Assembly: GCA_027729635.1 (NCBI GenBank)
Contig: JAQCEM010000001.1
Span: forward strand, 150,246 to 214,245
DNA length: 64,000 nucleotides
DNA from: Casp-actino8 sp001510335
Lineage (GTDB): Bacteria > Actinomycetota > Acidimicrobiia > Acidimicrobiales > Ilumatobacteraceae
Direction of reading: 5' to 3'
Both the position numbers and the translations under genes were made by a program. Of this stretch, positions 1 to 7,839 are shown in pieces (within the stretch, counting starts at the first letter, position 1; each line of letters starts with the position of its first letter). The notes under the pieces were generated by a model. It was not told the origin of the DNA. It ran no database searches and was given only the letters and a program-made list of their open reading frames with translations.

Positions 1-741
1 ATCGCTGCCGCTTGTTTTGCAGTTCCTGAGTCTTGGGCATCAGGCGTCAGTGCCGCTCAATATTGGGAAATCCGAAGAGTCCCTCGAAACAGAGTTGAGA
101 TTTCAGTAAATACTAAATTTCATCCAAATCTCACGGGAGTTCGAATCCGCAGAGTCAACTTCCCCGAGCCAGAAATTGTCACGTCAATCCATGGATGGAG
201 CGTTAGTTCTCCTCAGCAAACCCTTTTCGAGATCGCTCTTGAAGTTGATGATCGCACTTTGCTGTCGGCTTACGAAGATTGCCTCAACCGGGAACTAGTG
301 ACCATGTCGGGTGTTCGGGAGTTCGGTAGTCGTGCAGTGAAAATGGGGCGCCACGGATCCGCTCGTTTTCGCAGGGTGATTTTGGGTCGACCTGATGAGT
401 TGCCTATCGCGATGAGCCACCCCGAACTTGAACTTGCTCGAGCTCTAGAGGAACGAGATCGGCGTTGGCAAAGACAATTTCCCATTGAAATCCCCGGAAG
501 TCACACGATCCACATAGACGTTGCCCGTCCCGACATCAAACTCGGCGTTGAGGTGGACGGAGAATTACACGACACTGTCGTGGCGATACACCGAGACAAA
601 CTTCGAGACATGCAAGCCGCCTTGCTTGGCTGGCAGATTCTCCGACCAACGACCGCCGACGTTACAGATCACCTTATGGAGGTGATCTCGATGATCAGCC
701 GAACCGTGACCCAACGCACCTTGCAGTTAAAGGTCGCTTAA
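1..741 (+). CDS. DUF559 (Vsr-like endonuclease fold) protein, 5' truncated
   Basis: The frame is open from base 1 to the TAA at 739-741, so the start lies left of the window; the TTG at 259 is only an internal codon. About 246 residues are visible. The C-terminal third reads GVEVDGELHD, then RDKLRDMQAALLGWQILR, matching the PD-(D/E)XK-like core of DUF559 proteins related to very-short-patch-repair endonucleases. In actinobacteria these often follow an N-terminal AbiEi-like winged helix, which would be the missing part here. Function is unknown: such proteins may be antitoxin-like or nuclease-like, and the sequence does not decide. The gene is convergent with the amidohydrolase at 827, with an inverted repeat between them. 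Family assignment is fairly secure; biochemical role is not. Confidence 0.75.
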   Translation: MAAACFAVPESWASGVSAAQYWEIRRVPRNRVEISVNTKFHPNLTGVRIRRVNFPEPEIVTSIHGWSVSSPQQTLFEIALEVDDRTLLSAYEDCLNRELVTMSGVREFGSRAVKMGRHGSARFRRVILGRPDELPIAMSHPELELARALEERDRRWQRQFPIEIPGSHTIHIDVARPDIKLGVEVDGELHDTVVAIHRDKLRDMQAALLGWQILRPTTADVTDHLMEVISMISRTVTQRTLQLKVA

Positions 742-762
742 CCCCAAAGCGGTAATTATCCA

Positions 763-811
763 CCACTTTGGAATCTAGTTACCGCCTAGCGGCAGCCACA
801 TTCCAAAGTGG
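763..811. repeat. 12-bp perfect inverted repeat between convergent genes
   Basis: CCACTTTGGAAT (763-774) is mirrored exactly by ATTCCAAAGTGG (800-811). The 25-nt loop contains a second small stem, CCGC (782-785) with GCGG (789-792). It fills the gap between two converging stop codons. Neither strand has a T tract after the stem, so it is not a canonical intrinsic terminator. A bidirectional transcription barrier or an RNA 3'-end stabiliser is the most natural reading. Confidence 0.6.
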
Positions 812-826
812 CAGGAATGGGTACGG

Positions 827-2548
827 TTAGCGGGCGGGGACGGTGTAGGTGTCTTTGCCGGACTTCAAAACGGTTCCGGGCACTGCACCATTGGCCACAC
901 CGTTCTCCACAATCGTCACGCCATTCACGAGAACTCGCTTCACTCCAAACGAACCAGCCGTCAATCGCGATGAGTTACCCGGAAGGTCGGTCACCAACAT
1001 CGCATCTTCAGAGCCAATTTCATCTGGATTGAACACCACAACATCGGCGCAAGCACCTTCACGCAACTCGCCACGGTCAACCAACCCGAACAATTTTGCT
1101 GGTTGCGACGTCATCATCTTCACCGCAAATTCAACGGGCACCAACTTGCGGCCACGAATACAGTCGGCAAGCCAACGAGTCGGGTACGGAGCACCACACA
1201 TGCGGTCTAAGTGAGCACCAGCATCGGAGCCGCCGATCATTGCTCGACTATCTTGCCACAACTCGGCCCGCATTCTCCATGATTCGGCATCATCATCTTG
1301 CGGGGTCGGCCACAAAATCGTTTTCAATTCGTCGGCGATCACGATGTCAAGCAGCGTTCCGAACGAACTCATACCGCGTTCGTTAGCAACATCGCGAACA
1401 ATGCGACCCTTCAAACCTTCGTTTGCTGCCGAATAGGTATCGCCGATGACGTAGTCGCCCCAATCGGCCAATCGGCGGAACACACCTGCGGCTTGCGACA
1501 AACTATTTTCAAGCATGCGCACCCGAGTATCGGGATCTTGCAATCGCTGAATTCGCTCTGCTACCGGCACGCCCAAAATCTGCTGCCAACCTGGCAACAA
1601 CCACAAGCCACAAAAGTTCGAAAAACTCATATTCATTGGTACTTGTACGGGCATCGTGAGGGCAACAACTTTTCCACCCAACTCAATTGAACGGTCGTAA
1701 GCAGAAATCTGTCGCGGCACGCGATCGGCCTCACGCGAATCAACCGTCAAAACGTTCCAGTTCATTGGACGGTTTGCTGCAGCACTCATGAGTCCGAGCA
1801 ATTCAATTTCGTCATCAGCGAAACGATCTAAACAACCGGGAACAATTCCTTCAAGCGTGGTGCCTTCGTGCAAACCAACTTCTTCACACAACGCAATGAG
1901 TTCATCGTGTGTCGCCCAACGGCTTGCAACCGGCTCGCCGTCACCATCGCTGTGCGATGTGCTGTTGGTAAACGAAAAACCTAAGGCGCCCGACTGAATT
2001 GACTTCGCAAGTTCGGCGCGCATTTCAGCAATATGTTCGTTTGATGCCTCAGCGCCGACAGCGGCTGGTCCCATTACATAGCGACGAATTGCGCAGTGCC
2101 CCACCAGAAATCCGGCATTGACAGAAATGTTTCCTTCAAGGCGACCCAAATATTCGGCAAAAGTTTCCCAAGACCAGTCGGTGCCGTTTTCAAGTGCCGC
2201 CAACGGCATGCCCTCAACCTTGGACATCATCTTGCGCAAGTAGTCAGCGTCGCCTGGGATCAAGGGGGCAAGGGTAAATCCGCAGTTGCCACCGATAATC
2301 GTCGTTACACCGTGCACACTTGACGGACTAGCCGTTGGGTCCCACAAAAGTTGTGCGTCGTAGTGAGTGTGCGGATCAACGAATCCGGGCGTCACGATGC
2401 AACCTGTTGCATCGATCACTTCGGCGGCGTCCTGCTCGACGACTCCGATCGCAACGATCCGACCGTCCTTGATACCGATATCGGCTACTCGCGATGGCGA
2501 ACCTGTTCCATCGACCACTGTTCCGCCACGAATCACTTTGTCGAGCAT
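827..2548 (-). CDS. N-acyl-D-amino-acid deacylase-type amidohydrolase
   Basis: A 573-residue metal-dependent amidohydrolase of the D-aminoacylase group. Visible are the beta-strand and HxH metal motif (PHTHYD, His60 and His62), the NCGF segment with the conserved Cys near residue 89, and the late GGSDAGAHLD motif carrying the active-site Asp. I start it at the ATG at 2548 (MLDKVIRGG), because the family begins just before the hydrophobic strand; a longer frame to 2587 adds 13 unlikely residues. Family members cleave N-acylated D-amino acids, but many actinobacterial homologues have no proven substrate. It is divergent from the aldehyde dehydrogenase. A 21-bp palindrome (2635-2655) lies between the two, so it is probably part of the catabolic regulon described here. 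Substrate is unknown. Confidence 0.85.
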   Translation of the reverse strand: MLDKVIRGGTVVDGTGSPSRVADIGIKDGRIVAIGVVEQDAAEVIDATGCIVTPGFVDPHTHYDAQLLWDPTASPSSVHGVTTIIGGNCGFTLAPLIPGDADYLRKMMSKVEGMPLAALENGTDWSWETFAEYLGRLEGNISVNAGFLVGHCAIRRYVMGPAAVGAEASNEHIAEMRAELAKSIQSGALGFSFTNSTSHSDGDGEPVASRWATHDELIALCEEVGLHEGTTLEGIVPGCLDRFADDEIELLGLMSAAANRPMNWNVLTVDSREADRVPRQISAYDRSIELGGKVVALTMPVQVPMNMSFSNFCGLWLLPGWQQILGVPVAERIQRLQDPDTRVRMLENSLSQAAGVFRRLADWGDYVIGDTYSAANEGLKGRIVRDVANERGMSSFGTLLDIVIADELKTILWPTPQDDDAESWRMRAELWQDSRAMIGGSDAGAHLDRMCGAPYPTRWLADCIRGRKLVPVEFAVKMMTSQPAKLFGLVDRGELREGACADVVVFNPDEIGSEDAMLVTDLPGNSSRLTAGSFGVKRVLVNGVTIVENGVANGAVPGTVLKSGKDTYTVPAR

Positions 2549-2634
2549 GTCCAACCATCTTTCTCTGAGACCTATTGCCGAGGTCACGGCCTAGGTGGCC
2601 TCGGGAAAACTATTGTCATTTTCCGATGCAATGG

Positions 2635-2655
2635 AATCTGACGGTGCGTCAGATT
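2635..2655. promoter_or_regulatory. Palindromic operator, copy 1
   Basis: A perfect 21-bp palindrome: arms AATCTGACG (2635-2643) and CGTCAGATT (2647-2655) around GTG. It shares the CTGAC-N5-GTCAG core with three other sites in the window. It sits between the divergent amidohydrolase and aldehyde dehydrogenase genes, about 53 bp before the latter's start. The size and symmetry fit a TetR- or GntR-type dimer. The regulator gene is not in the window. Confidence 0.7.
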
Positions 2656-2707
2656 GTAGCCTTGCCATGGCATTCGTGCTGTGGCGAGTCCGCACCAAGG
2701 GGGAAAT

Positions 2708-4189
2708 ATGTCAGGATCAGGTTCAGCAGTTGACAAGACGTACAAGATGCTCATCGGCGGCGAATGGGTGCTTGGCGACGAGGGCACGACGCCCATCATC
2801 AACCCCGCAACTGAAGAAATCGTGGGCTACGCCCCCGAGGCATCAGTCGCTCAGGCCGAAGCCGCCGCCCAGGCCGCCCAAGACGCTTTCCCCAAATGGT
2901 GGCGCACTCCCCCGGCTGAGCGCGCTCGACTTTTGCAAGCCCTCGCCGACACCTTGCGCGAACGCCAAGGCGACCTCGTCCCGTTGATCATGAGCGAAAC
3001 TGGCGCCACTGCGATGGTCGGTTCGCGCATGCAAGTTCCCGTCGCCATTGAACGCTTTGAGCGTTACGCCAAGAGCGCAGCGCGCAGCCTTGATATCGCT
3101 CTCCCGCCGTCAGCAATGCAAGCGACTCCGCTCGCTGCTGGTGGTCTCATTGGTGGCGTTGTTCAGCGTCAACCAGTCGGTGTCGTTGCCTGTATCTCGC
3201 CATACAACTTCCCCGTTGTCAACATGGCTGGAAAGATTGCACCCGCTCTCGCCGTTGGTTGCACCGTTGTCATGAAGCCTGCACCGCAAGATCCGCTCGC
3301 CGTGATTGAACTCGCTGAAATCATGCATGAGGTTGGCTTCCCACCCGGAGTGGTCAACATCATCACGTCATCAAGCCCAGCGCCTGCTGCAGCACTCACA
3401 ACAAGTCGCAATGTCGACATGGTGTCGTTCACTGGTTCAACTGGTGTTGGTGTGCGCATTATGGAAGCAGGCGCCGCAACAATGAAGCGTCAACTGCTTG
3501 AACTTGGCGGCAAGGGTGCCGGTCTTGTTCTGTATGATGCCGACATCTCTAAAGCTGTCGGTGCGATCCAAAGCGTGTGGGCCTTCCACAGTGGACAGAT
3601 TTGTACAGCACCAACTCGCGCGATTGTTCATCGCAGTCGTTACGACGAACTCGTCGCCGCATTGGCAAATGTTGCTCCCAACTTGAAAGTTGGTGACCCG
3701 ACTGCAATGGACACCTTGGTTGGACCAGTTATTTCGGCTGCACAACGTGGACGCATCGAGGGATACATCCAGGCCGGCGCCGACGAAGGTGCCGAAATCA
3801 TCGTTGATGGTCGTCGTCCAGCACACATGGAACGCGGGTTCTACGTTGCGCCAACATTGATTGCCGGGTGCACGTCAACAATGACTCCAGTCCAAGAAGA
3901 AATCTTTGGACCAGTTGTCGTCGTCGTTCCGTTTGACGACGAAGAAGAAGGCATCGCGATCGCAAACAGCACTGAATTCGGCTTGTATGACTATGTTTTC
4001 TCGCAAGACTCTGATCGCGCCTACAAGATTGCTCGTCAGCTTCGCAGCGGCAACGTTGGCATCAACTCAGCCCAACGAAATCATGAAGCCCCATTTGGTG
4101 GTTTCAAGATGAGCGGTGTTGGTCGTGATGGTGGCGACTTCGGAATGCTGTGCTATACCGAAATGCAATCAATCATTTGGCCTGGCTGA
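2708..4189 (+). CDS. NAD(P)-dependent aldehyde dehydrogenase
   Basis: A 493-residue member of the ALDH superfamily, oxidising an aldehyde to the acid with NAD(P). The Rossmann and catalytic parts are complete: SPYNFPV with the oxyanion Asn, FTGSTGVG for the nucleotide, ELGGKG with general base Glu265, and the nucleophile Cys299 in GQICTAPTR. The start is the ATG at 2708, preceded by AAGGGGG at about 6 nt; a frame-extended start at 2681 would ignore this ribosome site. Its neighbours are catabolic and its promoter carries the shared palindrome. A role in oxidising fatty or sterol side-chain aldehydes, for instance downstream of the P450, is inference. The exact substrate cannot be read from sequence. 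Confidence 0.93.
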   Translation: MSGSGSAVDKTYKMLIGGEWVLGDEGTTPIINPATEEIVGYAPEASVAQAEAAAQAAQDAFPKWWRTPPAERARLLQALADTLRERQGDLVPLIMSETGATAMVGSRMQVPVAIERFERYAKSAARSLDIALPPSAMQATPLAAGGLIGGVVQRQPVGVVACISPYNFPVVNMAGKIAPALAVGCTVVMKPAPQDPLAVIELAEIMHEVGFPPGVVNIITSSSPAPAAALTTSRNVDMVSFTGSTGVGVRIMEAGAATMKRQLLELGGKGAGLVLYDADISKAVGAIQSVWAFHSGQICTAPTRAIVHRSRYDELVAALANVAPNLKVGDPTAMDTLVGPVISAAQRGRIEGYIQAGADEGAEIIVDGRRPAHMERGFYVAPTLIAGCTSTMTPVQEEIFGPVVVVVPFDDEEEGIAIANSTEFGLYDYVFSQDSDRAYKIARQLRSGNVGINSAQRNHEAPFGGFKMSGVGRDGGDFGMLCYTEMQSIIWPG

Positions 4190-4217
4190 AAAAGATCAGT
4201 ATTAGATAAGCAATTAA

Positions 4218-4231
4218 AACGTCGCGACGTT
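4218..4231. repeat. 14-bp palindrome at a convergent gene junction
   Basis: AACGTCGCGACGTT is a perfect palindrome in the short gap between the aldehyde dehydrogenase stop and the LLM oxidoreductase stop (4231-4233). As RNA it would give only a 5-bp stem with a 4-nt loop and no clear T tract, so terminator function is doubtful. Confidence 0.4.
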
Positions 4232-5130
4232 CACTGACACTTCGCTACAACGTTTGTGGCGAAGTCATCAATAAACGGCTTGTAAGCCGCCGACATTTCA
4301 GCGAGACCGGCGTGGTCTCCTGCTGAGGGATTTCCGAGCGCCCAAGGCATACATAGCGTTCCGGTCATCCCCATTTCTTCTTCGGCACGCTTGTACAAAT
4401 CGGCCGTCGGCATTGCATACAAACCGCAAATGATTTCGAAGTTGTCATTTTCACGACCGTACTCACGCAAATAGGCCCTGAGTTTGTTGATATACATCTT
4501 TGCTTCTTCGACTGGATACGCGTTACCAATCCATCCGTCTCCAACTTTTGCTGCTCGCTTGAGCGCAGCATCGGTGTGGCCGCCGATATAGATCGGGACT
4601 CGCGAAGGAGGTGATGGTTCCATCGTTACCGCAGGAATGTCGTAGTACTCGCCGTGGAATTCAACCCAACCGCCACCCCACATGGCGCGCAACGCTTCAA
4701 CCATTTCAGTCAGACGCTTACCCCGATTCGAGAAGTCTTGACCTTGTAGATCAAATTCTTCTTTCATCCAACCCGCACCCGCGCCAAGCGCAACACGACC
4801 ATCCGACAAAACAGATGCAGTGGCAATTTCTTTAGCCAACTGCAAGAGCGGACGATGGCCAGCAACATAGATGTTGGTCGTGAAGTTCAATTGCTTGGTC
4901 ACGCTGGTCATTGCACCAATCAACACCCACGGATCAGGCCAAGCGGTTTCTGGTTCCCAAATCGGTCGGCCATCGGGGTGCGGCGAATATGGGTACTTCG
5001 ACTGCAAATTCTTGGGGTACACCAGGTGATCGCTCACCATTAAGCCGTGATACCCGGCTTCATCAAGTAACTGAGCAATATGCACCAGTTGTTTTGTCTT
5101 CATAAATGCCGTCGCACACCAGAACTTCAT
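4231..5130 (-). CDS. LLM-class F420-dependent oxidoreductase
   Basis: A 299-residue luciferase-like monooxygenase-fold protein (TIM barrel). Signatures include the opening KFWCATAF, the SDHLVYP segment, the ALGAGAGWMKEEFDLQG motif after strand 4, and the VPIYIGGHTDAALKRAAKVGDGWIG motif. These are the usual marks of F420-dependent actinobacterial members rather than flavin luciferases. GGAGGG lies a few bases before tandem ATG codons at 5133 and 5130, which fixes the start near 5130. It is divergent from an enoyl-CoA hydratase, with only 30 bp between start codons and the shared palindrome inside them. LLM proteins also occur in mycobacterial cholesterol regulons. Substrate unknown; hydride transfer to or from a ketone or alcohol is likely. 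Confidence 0.85.
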   Translation of the reverse strand: MKFWCATAFMKTKQLVHIAQLLDEAGYHGLMVSDHLVYPKNLQSKYPYSPHPDGRPIWEPETAWPDPWVLIGAMTSVTKQLNFTTNIYVAGHRPLLQLAKEIATASVLSDGRVALGAGAGWMKEEFDLQGQDFSNRGKRLTEMVEALRAMWGGGWVEFHGEYYDIPAVTMEPSPPSRVPIYIGGHTDAALKRAAKVGDGWIGNAYPVEEAKMYINKLRAYLREYGRENDNFEIICGLYAMPTADLYKRAEEEMGMTGTLCMPWALGNPSAGDHAGLAEMSAAYKPFIDDFATNVVAKCQ

Positions 5131-5144
5131 CATCACCCTCCGTT

Positions 5145-5161
5145 TCTGACACTCTGTCAGA
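5145..5161. promoter_or_regulatory. Palindromic operator, copy 2
   Basis: TCTGACA (5145-5151) and TGTCAGA (5155-5161) flank CTC. The site fills about half of the 30-bp gap between two divergent start codons, and its last base is the first base of the ATG at 5161. A dimer bound here would block both promoters. On the plus strand GACACT (5148-5153) lies 7 nt before that ATG and could be a weak -10 inside the operator. Confidence 0.7.
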
Positions 5162-5940
5162 TGATGAGTGATCTTGACAGCATTGACGACCCAATTGTTC
5201 AGGTCGAGATACACGAAAACGCCTCTGGCAAGATTGCGGTGGTCAGGCTGAACCGACCCGAAGCACGCAATGCCTTGAATGCCGCCCTTTCGGCCACACT
5301 CCCCGCGGCTATCTCACAATGCGATTCTGATCCGAACATCCGCGCCATTGTTTTGACTGGCGCCGACCCAGCCTTTTGTGCGGGCTTTGATTTACGCGAT
5401 GTTTCGGGTGGAGAAAAGAAAGGTGAGAACCCGCACCCTGGATACTGGGGAGCACTTCCTCCGACACGAGTTCCCGTGATCGGTGCAATCAATGGCGCTG
5501 CCATCACCGGAGGATTTGAAATTGCATTGGCGTGCGATTTCTTAATCGCTTCAGACAAAGCCCGCTTCGCCGACACTCACTCAAAAGTTGGCATGGTTCC
5601 TGGCTGGGGCCTCACTGTCAAACTGCCACGCCTCATCGGCACCGGTCGCTCTCGACGAATGAGTCTCACTGCAGAAATGATTAATGCGCAAACTGCACTT
5701 GATTGGGGGCTCGTCACCGAAGTCGTCGCTCACGACCAATTGTTAACTCGCGCACTAGAGGTTGCTGAATCAATAGCTAACAACCACGCCAGCGCGATCA
5801 CTGCAATTCGTTCGCTGTACGAGGAGGTAGCACCACTGGGTAATAGTGATGCGGCGTACGCCCTTGAAAATCAACGTGCGCGCGAATGGGCCAAGTTACG
5901 CGCTCAGCAGATTGCCGAACAGAAATTGGGCGACAAATAA
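5161..5940 (+). CDS. Enoyl-CoA hydratase/isomerase family protein
   Basis: A 259-residue crotonase. The first oxyanion-hole region reads NRPEARNAL then CAGFDLRD, and the second INGAAITGGFEIALACDF contains the catalytic Glu position (GGFE). The later DTHSKVGMVPGWG loop is also typical. The start is one of two ATGs (5161, 5164); there is no ribosome site, because the operator occupies that position, so a leaderless transcript is likely. The stop codon overlaps the next ATG (TAATG), so it is translationally coupled to a second LLM oxidoreductase. In context it could supply the hydration step (EchA19-like role) of sterol side-chain beta-oxidation, which the igr-like operon itself lacks. That role is inference; the fold is certain. 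Confidence 0.9.
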   Translation: MMSDLDSIDDPIVQVEIHENASGKIAVVRLNRPEARNALNAALSATLPAAISQCDSDPNIRAIVLTGADPAFCAGFDLRDVSGGEKKGENPHPGYWGALPPTRVPVIGAINGAAITGGFEIALACDFLIASDKARFADTHSKVGMVPGWGLTVKLPRLIGTGRSRRMSLTAEMINAQTALDWGLVTEVVAHDQLLTRALEVAESIANNHASAITAIRSLYEEVAPLGNSDAAYALENQRAREWAKLRAQQIAEQKLGDK

Positions 5941-6968
5941 TGCGCGTCTACGCAGGTATGGATCCGCGACTACCTATTCGCGATATTGGCGCGCATGCGC
6001 AACGTATTGAACGACTCGGATACGACGGTCTGCACATTGCCGAAACAGTTCACGATCCGTTTTTGGCATCGATGGCCGCGCTTCAAGCGACAACAAGTTT
6101 GACGGTTCGCACGTCAGTTGCTCTTGCCCTTGTACGTAGTCCTATGGCAATCGCGTATTCAGCGTGGGATTTAGCAGCGCTCTCTGACGGGCGTTTCCAA
6201 CTAGGTCTCGGAACCCAAATTCGTCCGCACATTGAACGTCGGTTCGGCGCCCAGTTTGATAATCCCACTGGTCGCCTCCGTGATCACATCGGAGCTGTAA
6301 ATGCCTGCTGGCGGGCTTTTGAAGGACTAGAAGCGATCGATTTTAGCAGTGAGCACTACACCTTGAATTTGCTCACGCCAAACTTCACACCTGATCCGCT
6401 GCCCGCTCACATTGAGCGACCAAACATTTGGATGGGTGGAGTCAACAAAAAACTTGTTGAGCTTGCTGGACAAATCGCTGACGGCTTTGTGACGCACCCA
6501 ACCAACAGTCATCCGCGATATTTGCGAGAGTTGTGTCGACCTGGTTTACAAGTGGGCGCAGATGCATCAGGCCGCAGTCTTTCCAATATTGAGCTTGTGG
6601 TCGGCACGCAATGGATACTTGGTAAAACTCAAAGCGATCTTGATGAGCGACGAGAGCACAATCGGCGGCTCTTGGCCTTTCTTTATTCAACTCCCGCATA
6701 CGAACGAACTCTTGAATTGTTCGGTTGGAGTGAATTAGCACCGCAATTGCGCGCCCTTATTCGCGGACAACGGTGGGGCGATCTATCAACTCTCGTCACC
6801 GATGAAGTTCTTGACACACTCGTGCCGCAAGCAACTTTTGCTCAGTTGCCCGATGTTGCGATCGAATGGTTTGACGGGTTGGCTGACGGAATTCTTGTTG
6901 CTGCCCCGCCCGACGATTCACATGATCAACTGCTCAAGTCAGCGATTCACGAATTACGCAATCGTTGA
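5940..6968 (+). CDS. LLM-class F420-dependent oxidoreductase (TIGR03617-like)
   Basis: A 342-residue luciferase-like protein starting at the ATG that overlaps the hydratase stop by one base. It opens MRVYAGMDPRLP and carries ALSDGRFQLGLGTQIRPHIERRFG, the strand-4 motif typical of the actinobacterial F420 family I recall as TIGR03617, and PNIWMGGVNKKLVELAGQIADGFVTHP later. It is predicted to be a cytosolic F420-dependent redox enzyme. Co-translation with the enoyl-CoA hydratase suggests a step on acyl-CoA or sterol intermediates, but no substrate can be named. Its last 22 nt overlap the end of the convergent SDR gene. Confidence 0.83.
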   Translation: MRVYAGMDPRLPIRDIGAHAQRIERLGYDGLHIAETVHDPFLASMAALQATTSLTVRTSVALALVRSPMAIAYSAWDLAALSDGRFQLGLGTQIRPHIERRFGAQFDNPTGRLRDHIGAVNACWRAFEGLEAIDFSSEHYTLNLLTPNFTPDPLPAHIERPNIWMGGVNKKLVELAGQIADGFVTHPTNSHPRYLRELCRPGLQVGADASGRSLSNIELVVGTQWILGKTQSDLDERREHNRRLLAFLYSTPAYERTLELFGWSELAPQLRALIRGQRWGDLSTLVTDEVLDTLVPQATFAQLPDVAIEWFDGLADGILVAAPPDDSHDQLLKSAIHELRNR

Positions 6969-7816
6969 ATCACTTCGCGTGAAACGACTTCTTGACCCGA
7001 CAGAGCAATAGCTTCGGCATTTCCTTCAATGAGCCAACGAGTTGCGCTTGCAACATCTTCTGGTCCTTTGCCAGTCACTTCACGACCTTCGCGTTGCGCA
7101 CGCATCAACATAACTTCGGTTGTTACGTGACCTGGATTCAAGCTGTATGCCCGGAATCCTTGCGACGAATACTCGGCATGCATCACACCCGCAATGCGGT
7201 GGGCAGCACCTTTGGCCATTGCGTAAGCGACTCCCCAGCCACCCTCGCCTGCAGGTTTATTGGGCACAAGAGAAGCAGCGCCCGACGTGAGATGCACAAA
7301 CACTCCGCGCCCACTGCTCAGCATTCCAGGAAGAAAACTCTTCAACAAAATCACCGATGCAATGGCGTCACCTTCAATGACCTTGCGCAGATTTTCAATC
7401 GGCAGATCTTGCAGCCAATCGTTCACTCCTGGGCCTTGATAGATCGCATTGGATATCAGGGTGTCAACAGCACCAAATTCTGCCAGTGCCGATTGTGCTG
7501 CACGAATCACACTCGATTCGTCAGTGAGATCCATCGCAACCGCGATTGCTTGCGCACCTAGTTTTTGACATTCATGCGCAACCTCGGCGACCGAACCCGA
7601 AAGATCCACGCCCGCCAGAGGATCATTCAGTGATGTTCCAGAAAACTTGGCACCACCATCAACCGAACGTGCCGTCAGAACCAGCGAATGACCCTGCTCG
7701 GCCAATGACAAAGCGATCGCTCGGCCGATTCCGCGGCTCGCTCCAGTCACCATGATCACTCGGGGCACAACTGTTGGCGCTTCGTGAGTGCGAACGTCCG
7801 CTACTGAACTATTCAT
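6947..7816 (-). CDS. SDR-family oxidoreductase
   Basis: A 289-residue short-chain dehydrogenase. The nucleotide motif is TGASRGIGRA at about residues 24-33, NAG is replaced by SNAIYQG, and the catalytic YAMAK sits after an unusually long SGAASLVPNKPAGEGGWG insert. I choose the ATG at 7816 (MNSSVADVRT) over 7852, because TACAGT on the minus strand ends 7 nt before it, giving a leaderless promoter. It is divergent from a second SDR 23 bp away. Its position between catabolic genes suggests oxidation of a hydroxyacyl or hydroxysteroid group. Cofactor and substrate are unresolved. Confidence 0.87.
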   Translation of the reverse strand: MNSSVADVRTHEAPTVVPRVIMVTGASRGIGRAIALSLAEQGHSLVLTARSVDGGAKFSGTSLNDPLAGVDLSGSVAEVAHECQKLGAQAIAVAMDLTDESSVIRAAQSALAEFGAVDTLISNAIYQGPGVNDWLQDLPIENLRKVIEGDAIASVILLKSFLPGMLSSGRGVFVHLTSGAASLVPNKPAGEGGWGVAYAMAKGAAHRIAGVMHAEYSSQGFRAYSLNPGHVTTEVMLMRAQREGREVTGKGPEDVASATRWLIEGNAEAIALSGQEVVSREVIQRLRNS

Positions 7817-7823
7817 AATCAGC

Positions 7824-7833
7824 ACTGTACGGT
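7824..7833. promoter_or_regulatory. Symmetric bidirectional -10 element between two SDR genes
   Basis: ACTGTACGGT. Read on plus, TACGGT (7828-7833) ends 6 nt before the ATG at 7840. Read on minus, TACAGT (7829-7824) ends 7 nt before the ATG at 7816. Both fit TANNNT and both predict transcription starting at the start codon, so two leaderless promoters share the central TA. The same design recurs at 20754-20763. Confidence 0.6.
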
Positions 7834-7839
7834 GGGCAC

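Noticed and set aside
849..2641. Plus-strand open frames across the amidohydrolase
   Set aside because: They are antisense shadows with no domain content. The minus-strand protein has full amidohydrolase motifs.
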